NCBI RefSeq assembly: GCF_000429725.1
Contig: NZ_AUCK01000012.1
Coordinates: 1 to 64,000 of the forward strand
Direction of reading: 5' to 3'
Length of the DNA stretch: 64,000 bases
Source of the DNA: Alkalicoccus chagannorensis DSM 18086
GTDB taxonomy: Bacteria > Bacillota > Bacilli > Bacillales > Salisediminibacteriaceae
A program made the translations under genes and the position numbers. This document shows, in pieces, positions 43,577 to 52,188 of this stretch. The notes beneath the pieces are model-generated. The model was not told the origin of the DNA. It was given only the letters and a program-made list of their open reading frames with translations, and searched no databases. Positions within the stretch are counted from its first letter, which is position 1. Each line of letters begins with the position of its first letter.

Positions 43577-45178
43577 TTACCCTTCCAGATCCCGCTTACG
43601 GAATCCGGCCCAGCCTGCACCCCCAAGGAGGAGGGCCAGCCCACTCAACAGCAGGATTGGCAGGAACGCCATTTCCTCGACCGGGTAGTCGGGGACGTGG
43701 GCGAATGGGGACAGGTTCATGACCCATTCGGGGAACTGGAACAGGGAGCCGAGATAGACGACGACGAAGGAGTAGAGCAGGTATCCCCAGACGAGCGGCA
43801 GCAGCCGGGGAAAGAATCCCTGCAGGAAGAGGGATAATCCCAGGAGCAAGGCTGTCGCAGCTCCGTAGGCGAGAACGGCCTGCCAGATCATCGTAAAGGG
43901 AAATGCGTCATCCATGGATGCGGCTGCGGCGGCGAAGAGACCGCTGCCGACTACCGTGAGCATGAGCAGCATGTTGAGCACGGCATAGCCGGCATAGGAG
44001 CCGAATACTGTTTCACGTGAAACAGGGCGGGCGAGGATCGGGTCGAGCCGCCCCTTCTGCTCCTCGCCGCGCATCCGGTTGATGGCGATGATCGGCGGGA
44101 TGGCCGCCATCATGCTCATGACGACAATCAGCATCGGCAGGTACTGCTCGGTCATCGAGAGGTCGGAAGTCGGGTCCAGCACGGCAGCCATCATCTCGTT
44201 TCCTTCAATAAAGGCCTCCATGTCCCCCAAAACAGAACCGTAGCTGACGCCGAGGACGAACATACCCACGCCCCAGGTAATGAGGGCGGTGCGCTGCAGC
44301 CGGAAGACGAGTGCTGCTGGATGGGCAAGGTACGACGCCGCATTCGCTTTCCCCGCTCGATGCGGCAGCAGCCCGCCGCCGAGGTCCCGCCGCTCCTGCA
44401 GTATTCCCGCAGCAACAGCGAGGGCAAGCGCCGCGGCGATCATGACGAGGATGGGCAGCCACGCGTTGCTGCTGTAGGCATCGGTTTTGGAAACCCAGCC
44501 GAGCGGCGAGAGCCAGGACAGCGTCTCGTTCGTTACATCCGTGACCCCGCGGAAGACGTAGGCACCTAAAAGAACGGTGATGGACAATCCGATGGTCCCC
44601 CGCCCGGTGTCTGCAAGCTGAGCGGCAGCGGCGGTGACGCCGCCGAACACGAGGACGGTGCCGCCGAGCGCTGCGCCGTAAAGAAGCGAGCCTTCGAAGT
44701 CGAGCGTGTCGATCTGCAGGGCGTACAGGCCGAAGCCGGTGAAGAGCGCCAAGAGGACCGCCGTGATGATGGTGTAGAGCAGGGCTGCCTGCACGCCGGC
44801 ACGTCGGCCGACAGGAAGCGCCCGGATCAGTTCCGTCCGGCCGTCTTCTTCATCCGTACGGGTGTGCCGGGTGACGAGGAGGATGATCATGACTCCCGCG
44901 ACGACCGCCGTCATTAACAGCATTTGATGGGCAGTCATCGCGCCGATGGTATAGTCGTCGAGTGCTCCTGTTCCGACCATGGCGGTCATCGCTGGATTTT
45001 CCATCGTTTCGGCCATAAGCTGGCGTTCTTGGTCCGACTCATAAAGGCCGAGGAAGGCCGGCGGCACGATCACGGTGAAAAAAGTGAGCGCCACAAGCCA
45101 GATGCCGAGACGAATCCGGTCGAGCCGCAGATAGAACCGCAGCAGCTCCAGCGTATGACGGGAAGCCTGTTCCTTCAT
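43577..45178 (-). CDS. ABC exporter permease
   Basis: A 533-residue membrane protein with two related halves of about six helices each, of the tetronasin/antibiotic exporter permease type. Typical segments are TRHTRTDEEDGRTELIRALPVGR in the first half and MRGEEQKGRLDPILARPVSR in the second (each is a cytoplasmic loop after a helix). The start overlaps the ATPase stop by four bases (ATGA). It is the last gene of a TetR-ATPase-permease operon and probably expels antibiotics or other amphiphiles. Confidence 0.88.
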   Translation of the reverse strand: MKEQASRHTLELLRFYLRLDRIRLGIWLVALTFFTVIVPPAFLGLYESDQERQLMAETMENPAMTAMVGTGALDDYTIGAMTAHQMLLMTAVVAGVMIILLVTRHTRTDEEDGRTELIRALPVGRRAGVQAALLYTIITAVLLALFTGFGLYALQIDTLDFEGSLLYGAALGGTVLVFGGVTAAAAQLADTGRGTIGLSITVLLGAYVFRGVTDVTNETLSWLSPLGWVSKTDAYSSNAWLPILVMIAAALALAVAAGILQERRDLGGGLLPHRAGKANAASYLAHPAALVFRLQRTALITWGVGMFVLGVSYGSVLGDMEAFIEGNEMMAAVLDPTSDLSMTEQYLPMLIVVMSMMAAIPPIIAINRMRGEEQKGRLDPILARPVSRETVFGSYAGYAVLNMLLMLTVVGSGLFAAAAASMDDAFPFTMIWQAVLAYGAATALLLGLSLFLQGFFPRLLPLVWGYLLYSFVVVYLGSLFQFPEWVMNLSPFAHVPDYPVEEMAFLPILLLSGLALLLGGAGWAGFRKRDLEG

Positions 45179-46059
45179 GACGCCCCGCCTCCTCTCCTTT
45201 CGTAATGGTGCATAAAGAGATCCTCGAGCGTCGGCGGCGCGCTCTCCAGTTTCGTAATACCGAAGCCGGCGAGATGCCGCACGACTTCATCCAGCTGCTC
45301 CGTGTCCACTTGGATCCGCAGGCCGCCGTCAGTCTCCTCCAGCTCATGCGCCCAGGCCTCCAGTCCGGTGACCGGCTGCTTCGCTTCGACGAGCAGCTGC
45401 GTTCTCGTTAAATGCCGGAGTTCCTCGAGCGATCCGGTTTCAATAATGGCACCTTCACGAATAATCGCCACCCGGTCGCAGAGTTTTTCGACCTCGGATA
45501 AAATATGGCTCGAGAGCAGCACGCTTTTGCCCTCCCGGCTCAACTCGCGGATGCTTTCCTGAAACACCCGCTCCATAAGCGGATCGAGCCCCGACGTCGG
45601 TTCATCGAGGATGAACAGGTCGGCCTGGGAGGTAAACGCGGAAACGAGCGCCACTTTCTGCCGGTTTCCCTTCGAATACGTGCGGCACTTCTTCGTCGGG
45701 TCCAGATCGAAGCGCTCCAGCCATTTGTCTTTGTCGACCGGTTTTTTATGGCCCCGCAGTCGTGCGAATAAGTCGATCACTTCCCCGCCGGTCAAATTCG
45801 GCCAAAGGTGAACGTCCCCCGGCACGTAGGCAAGGTGCTTGTGAATCTCGACCGCGTCCTTCCAGACGTCCTTCCCGAAAATCTCGGCGCGGCCGCTCGT
45901 TGCCTGCAGCACGCCGAGCAGGATCCGGATCGTCGTGGACTTCCCCGATCCGTTCGGCCCGATAAAGCCGAAAATCTCTCCTTCATTCACTTCCAGGGAC
46001 ACGTCCTGCAGCGCTTGGAAAGATCCGAATGTCTTTGTGATATGCTCCGTTTTCAGCAT
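45175..46059 (-). CDS. ABC transporter ATP-binding protein
   Basis: A 294-residue ATPase with Walker A GPNGSGKSTT, Q-loop at AYVPGDVHLWPNLTGGE, signature TYSKGNRQKVALV (in place of LSGGQ, as in several exporter ATPases), Walker B LFILDEPTSGLDPLM and the switch histidine in LLSSHIL. It has the extra C-terminal domain of about 75 residues usual for drug and bacteriocin exporters. GGAGGGGG precedes the ATG. It forms one unit with the permease and the TetR gene 15 bases upstream. Confidence 0.93.
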   Translation of the reverse strand: MLKTEHITKTFGSFQALQDVSLEVNEGEIFGFIGPNGSGKSTTIRILLGVLQATSGRAEIFGKDVWKDAVEIHKHLAYVPGDVHLWPNLTGGEVIDLFARLRGHKKPVDKDKWLERFDLDPTKKCRTYSKGNRQKVALVSAFTSQADLFILDEPTSGLDPLMERVFQESIRELSREGKSVLLSSHILSEVEKLCDRVAIIREGAIIETGSLEELRHLTRTQLLVEAKQPVTGLEAWAHELEETDGGLRIQVDTEQLDEVVRHLAGFGITKLESAPPTLEDLFMHHYERRGGGAS

Positions 46060-46074
46060 GGTTCCCCCTCCTCC

Positions 46075-46689
46075 TCATCGGTAAAAACTTCGTTTCAACA
46101 GCGCAGCGTATGCACGCCACTCGGCCATGTAGGCTTCGGGATCCATATCCGCGAAACTCTCCATCTGCGCGAGCTGCTTGCTGCCGAAGCCGTTCATCGT
46201 CCAGTGGACCACTTCAACGGCTTTCTGCGGATCGATATCCTCCCGGAACAGCGAGTAATCCATGTTCTCGTACATTTTCGCGTAGCCCCGTTCATACAGG
46301 CTCGCGAGCCGCCGCCGCGCTTCTTCTCCTACTTCGGCACTGCCTTCTTCCTGCAGGCTCCATAAAAAATCGAACACGTCCGGCCATTGCTGCTGGACGA
46401 GCAGCTTCTGCCTCCCGATCTGCTCCATGCGCTCGAACAAATCCCCCTCCTCTGGATCGAGCGCGGCGTATACTTCCTCCAGTACGCCTGCCGCATGGTC
46501 CAGCAGGTAGTCATACAGCCCGCGCTTATGCTGAAAATAAACAAACAGCGATCCTTTGGAAATGCCGGCCTCTTTCACAATCGCATTGGTCGAGGCTTTC
46601 TCGTATCCACTCGACCGGAATTCGCGCAGCGCCGCATTGATGATCAGCTCCTGCTTCGCCCGGTCGAGTTCGTGAAATTTATCTGTCAT
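46075..46689 (-). CDS. TetR/AcrR-family repressor of the ABC exporter operon
   Basis: A 204-residue repressor. The N-terminal helix-turn-helix is typical (IINAALREFRSSGYEKAS, then TNAIVKEAGISKGSLFVYF), and the C-terminal part is a ligand-binding domain. The ATG at 46689 has GAGGAGG eight bases upstream. Two perfect palindromes in front of it overlap its promoter, so autoregulation of the whole TetR-ATPase-permease operon is likely. The inducing compound is unknown. Confidence 0.9.
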   Translation of the reverse strand: MTDKFHELDRAKQELIINAALREFRSSGYEKASTNAIVKEAGISKGSLFVYFQHKRGLYDYLLDHAAGVLEEVYAALDPEEGDLFERMEQIGRQKLLVQQQWPDVFDFLWSLQEEGSAEVGEEARRRLASLYERGYAKMYENMDYSLFREDIDPQKAVEVVHWTMNGFGSKQLAQMESFADMDPEAYMAEWRAYAALLKRSFYR

Positions 46690-46708
46690 GGTGTCAGCCT
46701 CCTCTTGA

Positions 46709-46758
46709 TGACCAACCTGGTCACTATTAGTATATGCTGAATTGACCAGATTGGTCAA
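46709..46758 (-). promoter_or_regulatory. TetR operon promoter with two operators
   Basis: TGACCAACCTGGTCA (46709-46723) and TTGACCAGATTGGTCAA (46742-46758) share the palindrome TGACCA-N3-TGGTCA. On the minus strand the second provides the -35 box TTGACC. The -10 box TATACT (46729-46734) lies 18 bases further on, and the first operator sits just downstream of it. Confidence 0.82.
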
Positions 46759-46948
46759 TATTCATTTTCTCCTCTCTTCTCTCGAAAATTGTTTCCCGCT
46801 AAAAGCTCGCCGTGCGGTTGATGCAACGCTGTTGTTCTTCATTTGAAGGCCGACATGTTTCTTCCGATGCTGACAGCAATGAAGAAGCCGTCGCTGCTTT
46901 GCATCAACCTTCTTCCTATGACTATTCATGCTTTCGTTTTTTTATGTA

Positions 46949-46975
46949 TTAACTTTTATGAGATTTCGTCGATAT
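46949..46975 (+). promoter_or_regulatory. SigD-type (motility) promoter of the chemoreceptor gene
   Basis: TTAA, 15 bases, then GTCGATAT closely matches the sigma-D consensus TAAA-N15-GCCGATAT. It leaves a leader of about 240 bases before the chemoreceptor. No gene or recognised riboswitch lies in 46976-47223. Confidence 0.65.
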
Positions 46976-47223
46976 GTGTACTAAGAGGATCCATTTACTA
47001 TGAAAAGGTCATGCGTTCACTTGCTGCGATGACGGAACATACACCAAAGAGAAGGCCCCTTCATGACAGGGAACATACAGGAAGATGCGTGACACCATAC
47101 ATAGAAAGTGGAGATAACATCCGAGACAGCGGTCAGACGAGCATGCGCTCCATCGGGACGGAGCGTCCATCCAACCGCCGTGCAGATCACACAGCAGCTA
47201 GATCTAAATAAAGGATAGTGGGG

Positions 47224-48930
47224 ATGTATATGAAGAATATCGTGAATCGGTGGAAATTCGGGACGAAGCTGAATGTATTGGTGATCTCGATTATTGCAGG
47301 CCTCTCCGTCATACTCGGAGTGGTTGTCCACAATCAGGTCACCGACGGAGTGCAGGAAACAGCGATCGATAAAGTCGAGTCGGATTTGGATATTGGCTAC
47401 AATTACGTCGATGAACGCTATCCTGGACCATGGAACGTGCAGGAGGACATGTTGTATAAAGGCGACGAGCAGATCAGCGGGAACTTTGATCTGGTCGACG
47501 ATATTGGCGACATGACCGGTGGGACCGTCACCATCTTTTTAGGAGATACGCGGGCCACGACGAATGTGTTGAGCGAAGGAGAGCGCGCGGTCGGCACGCA
47601 GGTGTCCGAGGAAGTCGCACAGGCCGTGCTTCAGGACGAAGAGGTGTACATCGGGGAAGCGGACGTACAAGGCACGATGTATCAAACCGCCTACCAGCCT
47701 ATTTATGATGAAAACGGCGACGTGCTCGGCATGTGGTACGTCGGGGCGTCGCAGGAATTCATTGACGCTACGATTGCACAGACGATGCAGGGATTTCTCT
47801 TAGCGCTTGCCGTCGTCTCTCTCCTCTCAATCGGACTGACGATGCTGTTTACAAAAAAGATGAACAAGCGATTATCCAAGCTCGCCGGTGCGCTGGAACA
47901 GGCCGGACAGGGAGATTTCACTGCCGATATTCAGGATGAGTCCCAGGATGAAATCGGCCAGCTCACCCAGAGTTATAATCAAATGAAGGAAAACTTGAAC
48001 GCGCTGCTGCAAAAAGTGGCTCAAGCATCCGAGCAGGTCGCGGCCTCCTCGGAGCAGCTGACCGCCAGCGCAGAAGAGACAAGCAAGGCGACGGAAAGCA
48101 TCGCGACGTCCGTACAGGAAGTCGCCGAAGGCTCAGAGAAACAAGTGAAGAGTTCTCAGAACGCCGTCGATACGGTGAACGACATTTCCAATGGGATGGT
48201 TCAGATCACCGGAAGTATGGAACAGGTGAACAATTCGGCCACTGCTACCAGCGGGAAGTCGGAAGAAGGCGCCGAGGTCATCCAGCAGGTCGTCGAACAA
48301 ATGAATCTGATCAACGAAAAGACCCGTTCCACGTCCGCTATCATGGAAGAGCTGGGAGAGCGGTCCAAGGAAATCGGCAATATCATCTCGCTCATTACCG
48401 ATGTCGCTGAACAGACGAACCTGCTCGCGTTGAACGCCGCGATTGAAGCGGCTCGAGCCGGCGAGCACGGCAAAGGCTTCGCCGTTGTCGCCGATGAAGT
48501 ACGCAAACTTGCCGAACAGTCCAGCCAGTCGGCCGGGCAGATCCGGACGCTGGTCAACGACATTCAAGATGGCGTGAAAGAATCCGTCCATTCCATGGAA
48601 GACGGCAGAAAAACCGTGGAAGCAGGCCTCGTTTATGGTGACAATGCAGGCGAGACATTCAAAGGGATTTCTGCTTCTATTCAAGCCGTCACCACCGAAG
48701 TGCAGGAAGTCTCTGCAGCGGTGCAGCAGATTTCATCCAGTACGGAAGCGATGCTCAGATCCGTCGAAGAATCTGGGAAAATCGCCGAAAATTCTTCGGA
48801 GCACACACAGACGGTCGCCGCTTCTGCAGAAGAGCAGAATGCGTCGATGGAGGAGATCTCCGCAGCTGCCGAGACCCTCAGCGGCATGGCCGAAGATTTA
48901 CAGGATACCGTCCGTACGTTCAAATTATAA
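47224..48930 (+). CDS. methyl-accepting chemotaxis protein
   Basis: A 568-residue transmembrane chemoreceptor. Two membrane helices (about 14-35 and 189-210) enclose an extracellular single-Cache-type domain ([12 protein letters not shown] and [22 protein letters not shown] are typical). A HAMP domain and a long cytoplasmic coiled coil follow, with the signalling tip [36 protein letters not shown] (within about 385-425). The ATG at 47224 is chosen for AAGGA eight bases upstream; ATG 47230 and GTG 47218 are alternatives. A SigD-like promoter fits expression with the motility regulon. The ligand is unknown. Confidence 0.93.
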   Translation: MYMKNIVNRWKFGTKLNVLVISIIAGLSVILGVVVHNQVTDGVQETAIDKVESDLDIGYNYVDERYPGPWNVQEDMLYKGDEQISGNFDLVDDIGDMTGGTVTIFLGDTRATTNVLSEGERAVGTQVSEEVAQAVLQDEEVYIGEADVQGTMYQTAYQPIYDENGDVLGMWYVGASQEFIDATIAQTMQGFLLALAVVSLLSIGLTMLFTKKMNKRLSKLAGALEQAGQGDFTADIQDESQDEIGQLTQSYNQMKENLNALLQKVAQASEQVAASSEQLTASAEETSKATESIATSVQEVAEGSEKQVKSSQNAVDTVNDISNGMVQITGSMEQVNNSATATSGKSEEGAEVIQQVVEQMNLINEKTRSTSAIMEELGERSKEIGNIISLITDVAEQTNLLALNAAIEAARAGEHGKGFAVVADEVRKLAEQSSQSAGQIRTLVNDIQDGVKESVHSMEDGRKTVEAGLVYGDNAGETFKGISASIQAVTTEVQEVSAAVQQISSSTEAMLRSVEESGKIAENSSEHTQTVAASAEEQNASMEEISAAAETLSGMAEDLQDTVRTFKL

Positions 48931-48943
48931 GCCAGCACTTACA

Positions 48944-48986
48944 GCAGGTGCCGCCTCCCACAGTCAGGGAAGCGGCACCTGTTTTT
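48944..48986 (+). terminator. terminator of the chemoreceptor gene
   Basis: CAGGTGCCGC and GCGGCACCTG form a stem with a long loop, followed by TTTTTG. Confidence 0.85.
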
Positions 48987-49059
48987 GCTCGACAACTTTT
49001 TTAGAAGCGGCGTCCGGTTCGGTACGATCGGTCGTTGTTGGATAAGCATGGATTCTCAA

Positions 49060-50070
49060 AGGAGACGCTCCTTTTCCTCATGAATGACGGCTGCTTGGGC
49101 AGCCGCGGAAACGAAGGTATCATGGTCCGCTCTGGTTGTGCATCATGCGCGGATCGGACGTTCAGCGCGCCTGCTCGGACGTAGCGCGGCCGTGGGCGGT
49201 CGCTAGGTGGGAGCGGGCAGTCGCTCCAGGAGGAAAAGCGGTCACAGCGGTGCTGGGCGGTCACTCTAGAAGGCGCTGCGGACGTTCAGGAGCCGCGCTC
49301 GGTCACTCCGCGCCTCCCAACGGCGCTTCGGTAAAGGCCGGCGACGTCACCTCCCGAAACCATTACACCGTCAGTTACCCAAGCCCTTCTGGTCTACGGC
49401 TGCCGGAGCAGCCGCGGAAAAAAGGTCATAAGGGGCTTGGAGGTTTTTGGTGCGTGCGTGGATCGGGCGCAGAGCCGTCACTCGCGGCCTCGGCTCGGAC
49501 GCTGCGCGGCCGTGGGCGGTCGCTAGGTGGGAGCGGGCAGTCGCTCCAGGAGGAAAAGCGGTCACAGTGGTGCTGGGCGGTCACTCAGGTGGACGCAGCG
49601 GACGTTCAGGAGCCGCGCTCGGTCACTCCGCGCCACGCAGCGGCGCTTCGGTCAACCGCACCGGCGACGTCACCTCCAGAAACCATTTGACCGTCAGTTA
49701 CCCAAGCCCTTCTAGTCCCCGGCTGCCGAAGCAACCGCGGAAAAAAAGTCATAAGGGGCTTGGAGGTTTTTGGTGCGTGCGTGGATTGGGTGCAGAGCCG
49801 TCACTCGCGGCCTCGGCTCGGACGCTGCGCGGCAGTGAGCGGTCGCTAGGTGGGATTGGGCAGTCGCTCCAGGAGGAAAAGCGGTCAAAGCGGTGCTGGG
49901 CGGTCACTCAGACGTGCGCAGCGGACATTCAGGAGCCACACTCGGTCACTCCGCGCCTCCCAACGGCGCTTCGGCCGATCCCGCTGACGTCTCGTCCAGA
50001 AACCATTACACCGTCAGTTACCCAAGCCCTTCTGGTCCCCGGCTGCCGAAGCAGCCGCGGAAACGAGGAA
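49060..50070. repeat. tandem family A composite repeats, inverted orientation
   Basis: Palindrome blocks occur at 49088, 49397, 49720 and 50040 (steps 309, 323 and 320), here in the reverse orientation: ACCCAAGCCCTTCT precedes each of the last three. Between them stand arrays of units such as GCGGTCACAG, GGGCGGTCACTC, GCGGACGTTCAGGAG and GCTCGGTCACTCC at about 21-base steps. The second and third units are nearly identical to each other over 300 bases, which points to recent tandem duplication. Long frames rich in GGHS and GHSA repeats cross the region but are artefacts of the 21-base period. Confidence 0.88.
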
Positions 50071-50077
50071 AAAAGGC

Positions 50078-50185
50078 TTTGTCCACACTTTGGCGGCGCT
50101 TGGTCACAATCGGCACCAATTGTCCGAAATTCGCCTGCACTTTGTCACAATCGCCACCAATTGTCCGGACTCGCCCTCCCCTCTC
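50078..50185. repeat. array with GTCAC/GTCCG core, mean period ~20.5 nt
   Basis: GTC cores lie at 50081, 50103, 50122, 50144 and 50163 (steps 22, 19, 22, 19). Two units read GTCACAATCGSCACCAATT and alternate with GTCCGAAATTCGCC and GTCCGGACTCGCC. It continues directly from the family A block but uses a different unit sequence. Confidence 0.65.
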
Positions 50186-50203
50186 TGCACGATCACCCCA
50201 CCC

Positions 50204-50234
50204 AAAAAACGCCTGCAGACCCCCTGCAGGCGTT
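50204..50234. terminator. terminator of the voltage-sensor protein gene
   Basis: GCCTGCAG and CTGCAGGC form a stem. On the minus strand it is followed by GTTTTTT, six bases after the stop of the gene at 50240. Confidence 0.85.
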
Positions 50235-50239
50235 CCTTC

Positions 50240-50704
50240 TTATTTCCGTCCAAACAACCGCCACCGCTCATACGCGAGGATGCGCCGCACGTAGCGCGTC
50301 GCTTTCACCAGTTTCAGCAGTTTGAAGATGTTGAGAATCCGCACGACGAGCGTATCAATCTGGTACAGATAGAACGGCACAATCGCCAGAAAATCAATCA
50401 CCATAAACGGCGTCGTCATGTACTTCAGCCGTCCGGTGACCGGATCGCGGTACGCATACTTCTGCACCGCCGTCCAAATTCGCAGCACATATTCCACCGT
50501 AAAAAACGTCAGCGAAAACCAGCGCACCACCTGCCACGGCTCATACATCGCCGCATACGCCTCCGGATGCGTGAACTCCTGCACGACGATAAAGACGTTA
50601 AGCAGGATCAGCGCAACGAGGAATAAATCAAACACCTTGCCCGGCAGCCGTTTCGGCGGGGCCAGCTTGATGATGTGAAACGTCTTCTCCTGTATGCGTT
50701 CCAT
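50240..50704 (-). CDS. stand-alone voltage-sensor-domain protein (ion transport family, no pore)
   Basis: A 154-residue membrane protein with the four helices of a voltage-sensor domain and nothing else. S1 is FDLFLVALILLNVFIVVQE, S2 contains LTFFTVEYVLRIW, S3 contains FMVIDFLAIVPFYL. S4 (LVVRILNIFKLLKLVKATRY, then VRRIL) has charged residues at every third position. The protein stops right after S4, and a terminator follows six bases later, so the missing S5-pore-S6 is not a sequencing truncation. The ATG at 50704 follows GGAGGGGAG. Eukaryotic Hv1 proton channels are also pore-less voltage sensors; a proton channel or sensor role here is inference. Confidence 0.82.
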   Translation of the reverse strand: MERIQEKTFHIIKLAPPKRLPGKVFDLFLVALILLNVFIVVQEFTHPEAYAAMYEPWQVVRWFSLTFFTVEYVLRIWTAVQKYAYRDPVTGRLKYMTTPFMVIDFLAIVPFYLYQIDTLVVRILNIFKLLKLVKATRYVRRILAYERWRLFGRK

Positions 50705-50799
50705 GTTCTCCCCTCCGGTCGGCAGATGCCGCTGCTTCTCTACTTCCATTGAATCAGAAAAGCAGCCGCTCCGCTACCGCATGCAGTTAAAAGAGGGAA

Positions 50800-51006
50800 A
50801 ACACCCCGAAAATCAAGGTCGATACCGCGGCTGTTGATGGGGATATCGGAAGCAGAAGCGCAGGCCATACAGAAATGACCGACCTCGCTACGGCACAGTT
50901 CTCCCTCTCTGTTCTGGTCACAGCAATCCTCTGTCCTATTGCCTTCATTATGATTGATCGATGGCAGCGGAAGCGTGGTATCATTGGAACAGAGGAAGAC
51001 GATTGA
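50800..51006 (+). pseudogene. C-terminal remnant of a membrane transporter
   Basis: The frame ending at 51006 reads TDLATAQFSLSVLVTAILCP, then IAFIMIDRWQRKRGIIG and an acidic tail, which looks like the last helix and cytoplasmic tail of a secondary transporter, possibly of the 2-keto-3-deoxygluconate permease type. There is no start codon with a ribosome binding site and no upstream part. The rest was evidently deleted; the voltage-sensor gene now lies upstream in the opposite direction. Confidence 0.45.
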
Positions 51007-51117
51007 TCACCGCTGTAAAATACCTTTGTTTGAGCTGCCTGATTGCGGCGGCTTCAGGCTCATGAAAGCAGGAAGGAGTTTTATGCCTACTGCTGTCTTT
51101 CTAGGAGGTGCCTCACC

Positions 51118-52104
51118 TTGAATAGAAAAATATGGATGATATCGGGCATCACTACCCTGAGTATCTTTTTCATCTTTGTCTTGTTACTCGGTATCGCCCT
51201 GCTCATCCCTACTGAACAAGCACAAGAGGATTTGGAAAGCCTCGCCTTTGAAGACCTTCGTTTGAAAACAGATGGAGTGCCTGACCTACAATTTTATGAT
51301 TCAGCCGACGGAGAAGAGTTGGGTTATCGGCATTATCCGGCATCGTCCGAAGAGAACGTGCTCATTTTGCTGCACGGCTCAGGCTACCACAGTGCATATT
51401 TGTCCCCCATGGCAACCCACCTGGCAAACCAAGACATCGCTCATGTATATACGCCTGATTTGCGGGGTCACGGCGCAGAAACCGAATCCCGGGGATCAGC
51501 CGATTATATCGGACAGGTGGAAGACGATTTAAAACATCTCATCACTCACATTCGTCAAGATCATGAAGAAGCCTCCCTGTTTCTAGGCGGACATTCCAGC
51601 GGAGGTGGCACAGCGATTCGTTTTGCCGGAGGAGAGCATGAACAAGAGCTCTCGGGATATGTGCTCATCGCCCCATACATTCATCATGATGCTCCGACAA
51701 ACCAAGCTGAGGACACCTGGTCCAACCCGAATATTCCACGTATCATTGGCTTGGAAATCAGTAATACGCTCGGTATCAGCTTATTCAACAATCTCGATGT
51801 CATTTCGTTTAACATGCCCGCCAGCATGCGTGATGGAACGGAAACATTGACGTACGATTATGACTTACAACTATCCATGCATCCCAGAGACGACTATGAA
51901 CAGGATTTGCAAGCCTTGCCTGAAAACACCCTTCTTCTGGTCGGTAGTGCCGACGAATCTTTTCAAGCCGGGGAATATAGACCACTTTTCGAAAAACACT
52001 CACAAGCTGATGTCATCAAGAAAGAAGAAATGACACACTTCTCGACCTTGACTGATCCACGTGCACAAGCTGTTATCGCCGACTGGCTGGAAAACATAAA
52101 CTAA
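51118..52104 (+). CDS. membrane-anchored alpha/beta hydrolase
   Basis: A 328-residue serine hydrolase with an N-terminal membrane helix (about 7-30). The fold is shown by LILLHGSGYHSAYLSPMA, PDLRGHGAE, the nucleophile elbow GGHSSGGG, the acid in LLVGSADESF and the histidine in EEMTHFST, as in lysophospholipase-like enzymes. The start is a TTG with AGGAGGTG seven bases upstream. Base composition looks more AT-rich than in flanking genes, which hints at acquisition. The substrate is unknown. Confidence 0.82.
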   Translation: MNRKIWMISGITTLSIFFIFVLLLGIALLIPTEQAQEDLESLAFEDLRLKTDGVPDLQFYDSADGEELGYRHYPASSEENVLILLHGSGYHSAYLSPMATHLANQDIAHVYTPDLRGHGAETESRGSADYIGQVEDDLKHLITHIRQDHEEASLFLGGHSSGGGTAIRFAGGEHEQELSGYVLIAPYIHHDAPTNQAEDTWSNPNIPRIIGLEISNTLGISLFNNLDVISFNMPASMRDGTETLTYDYDLQLSMHPRDDYEQDLQALPENTLLLVGSADESFQAGEYRPLFEKHSQADVIKKEEMTHFSTLTDPRAQAVIADWLENIN

Positions 52105-52188
52105 GACAGCGTTCAAACTTATCGAGCAGAAAATGGCTGCTTTCGTCCAGCAGTCACCAGTCCGCAAGAATCGAAAGGGGCCTTATTT

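Noticed and set aside
46843-47211. 122-codon plus-strand frame upstream of the chemoreceptor
   Set aside because: No ribosome binding site or family resemblance, and it runs through the SigD-type promoter and leader.
46976-47223. Riboswitch in the chemoreceptor leader
   Set aside because: The leader is long enough for a cyclic-di-GMP riboswitch, but none of the expected conserved loops could be found.
49447-50325. Long open frame with GGHS/GHSA-type repeats
   Set aside because: It is a by-product of the 21-base repeat period, which leaves frames open on both strands. It has no ribosome binding site and runs across palindromes, a terminator and the antisense of the voltage-sensor gene.
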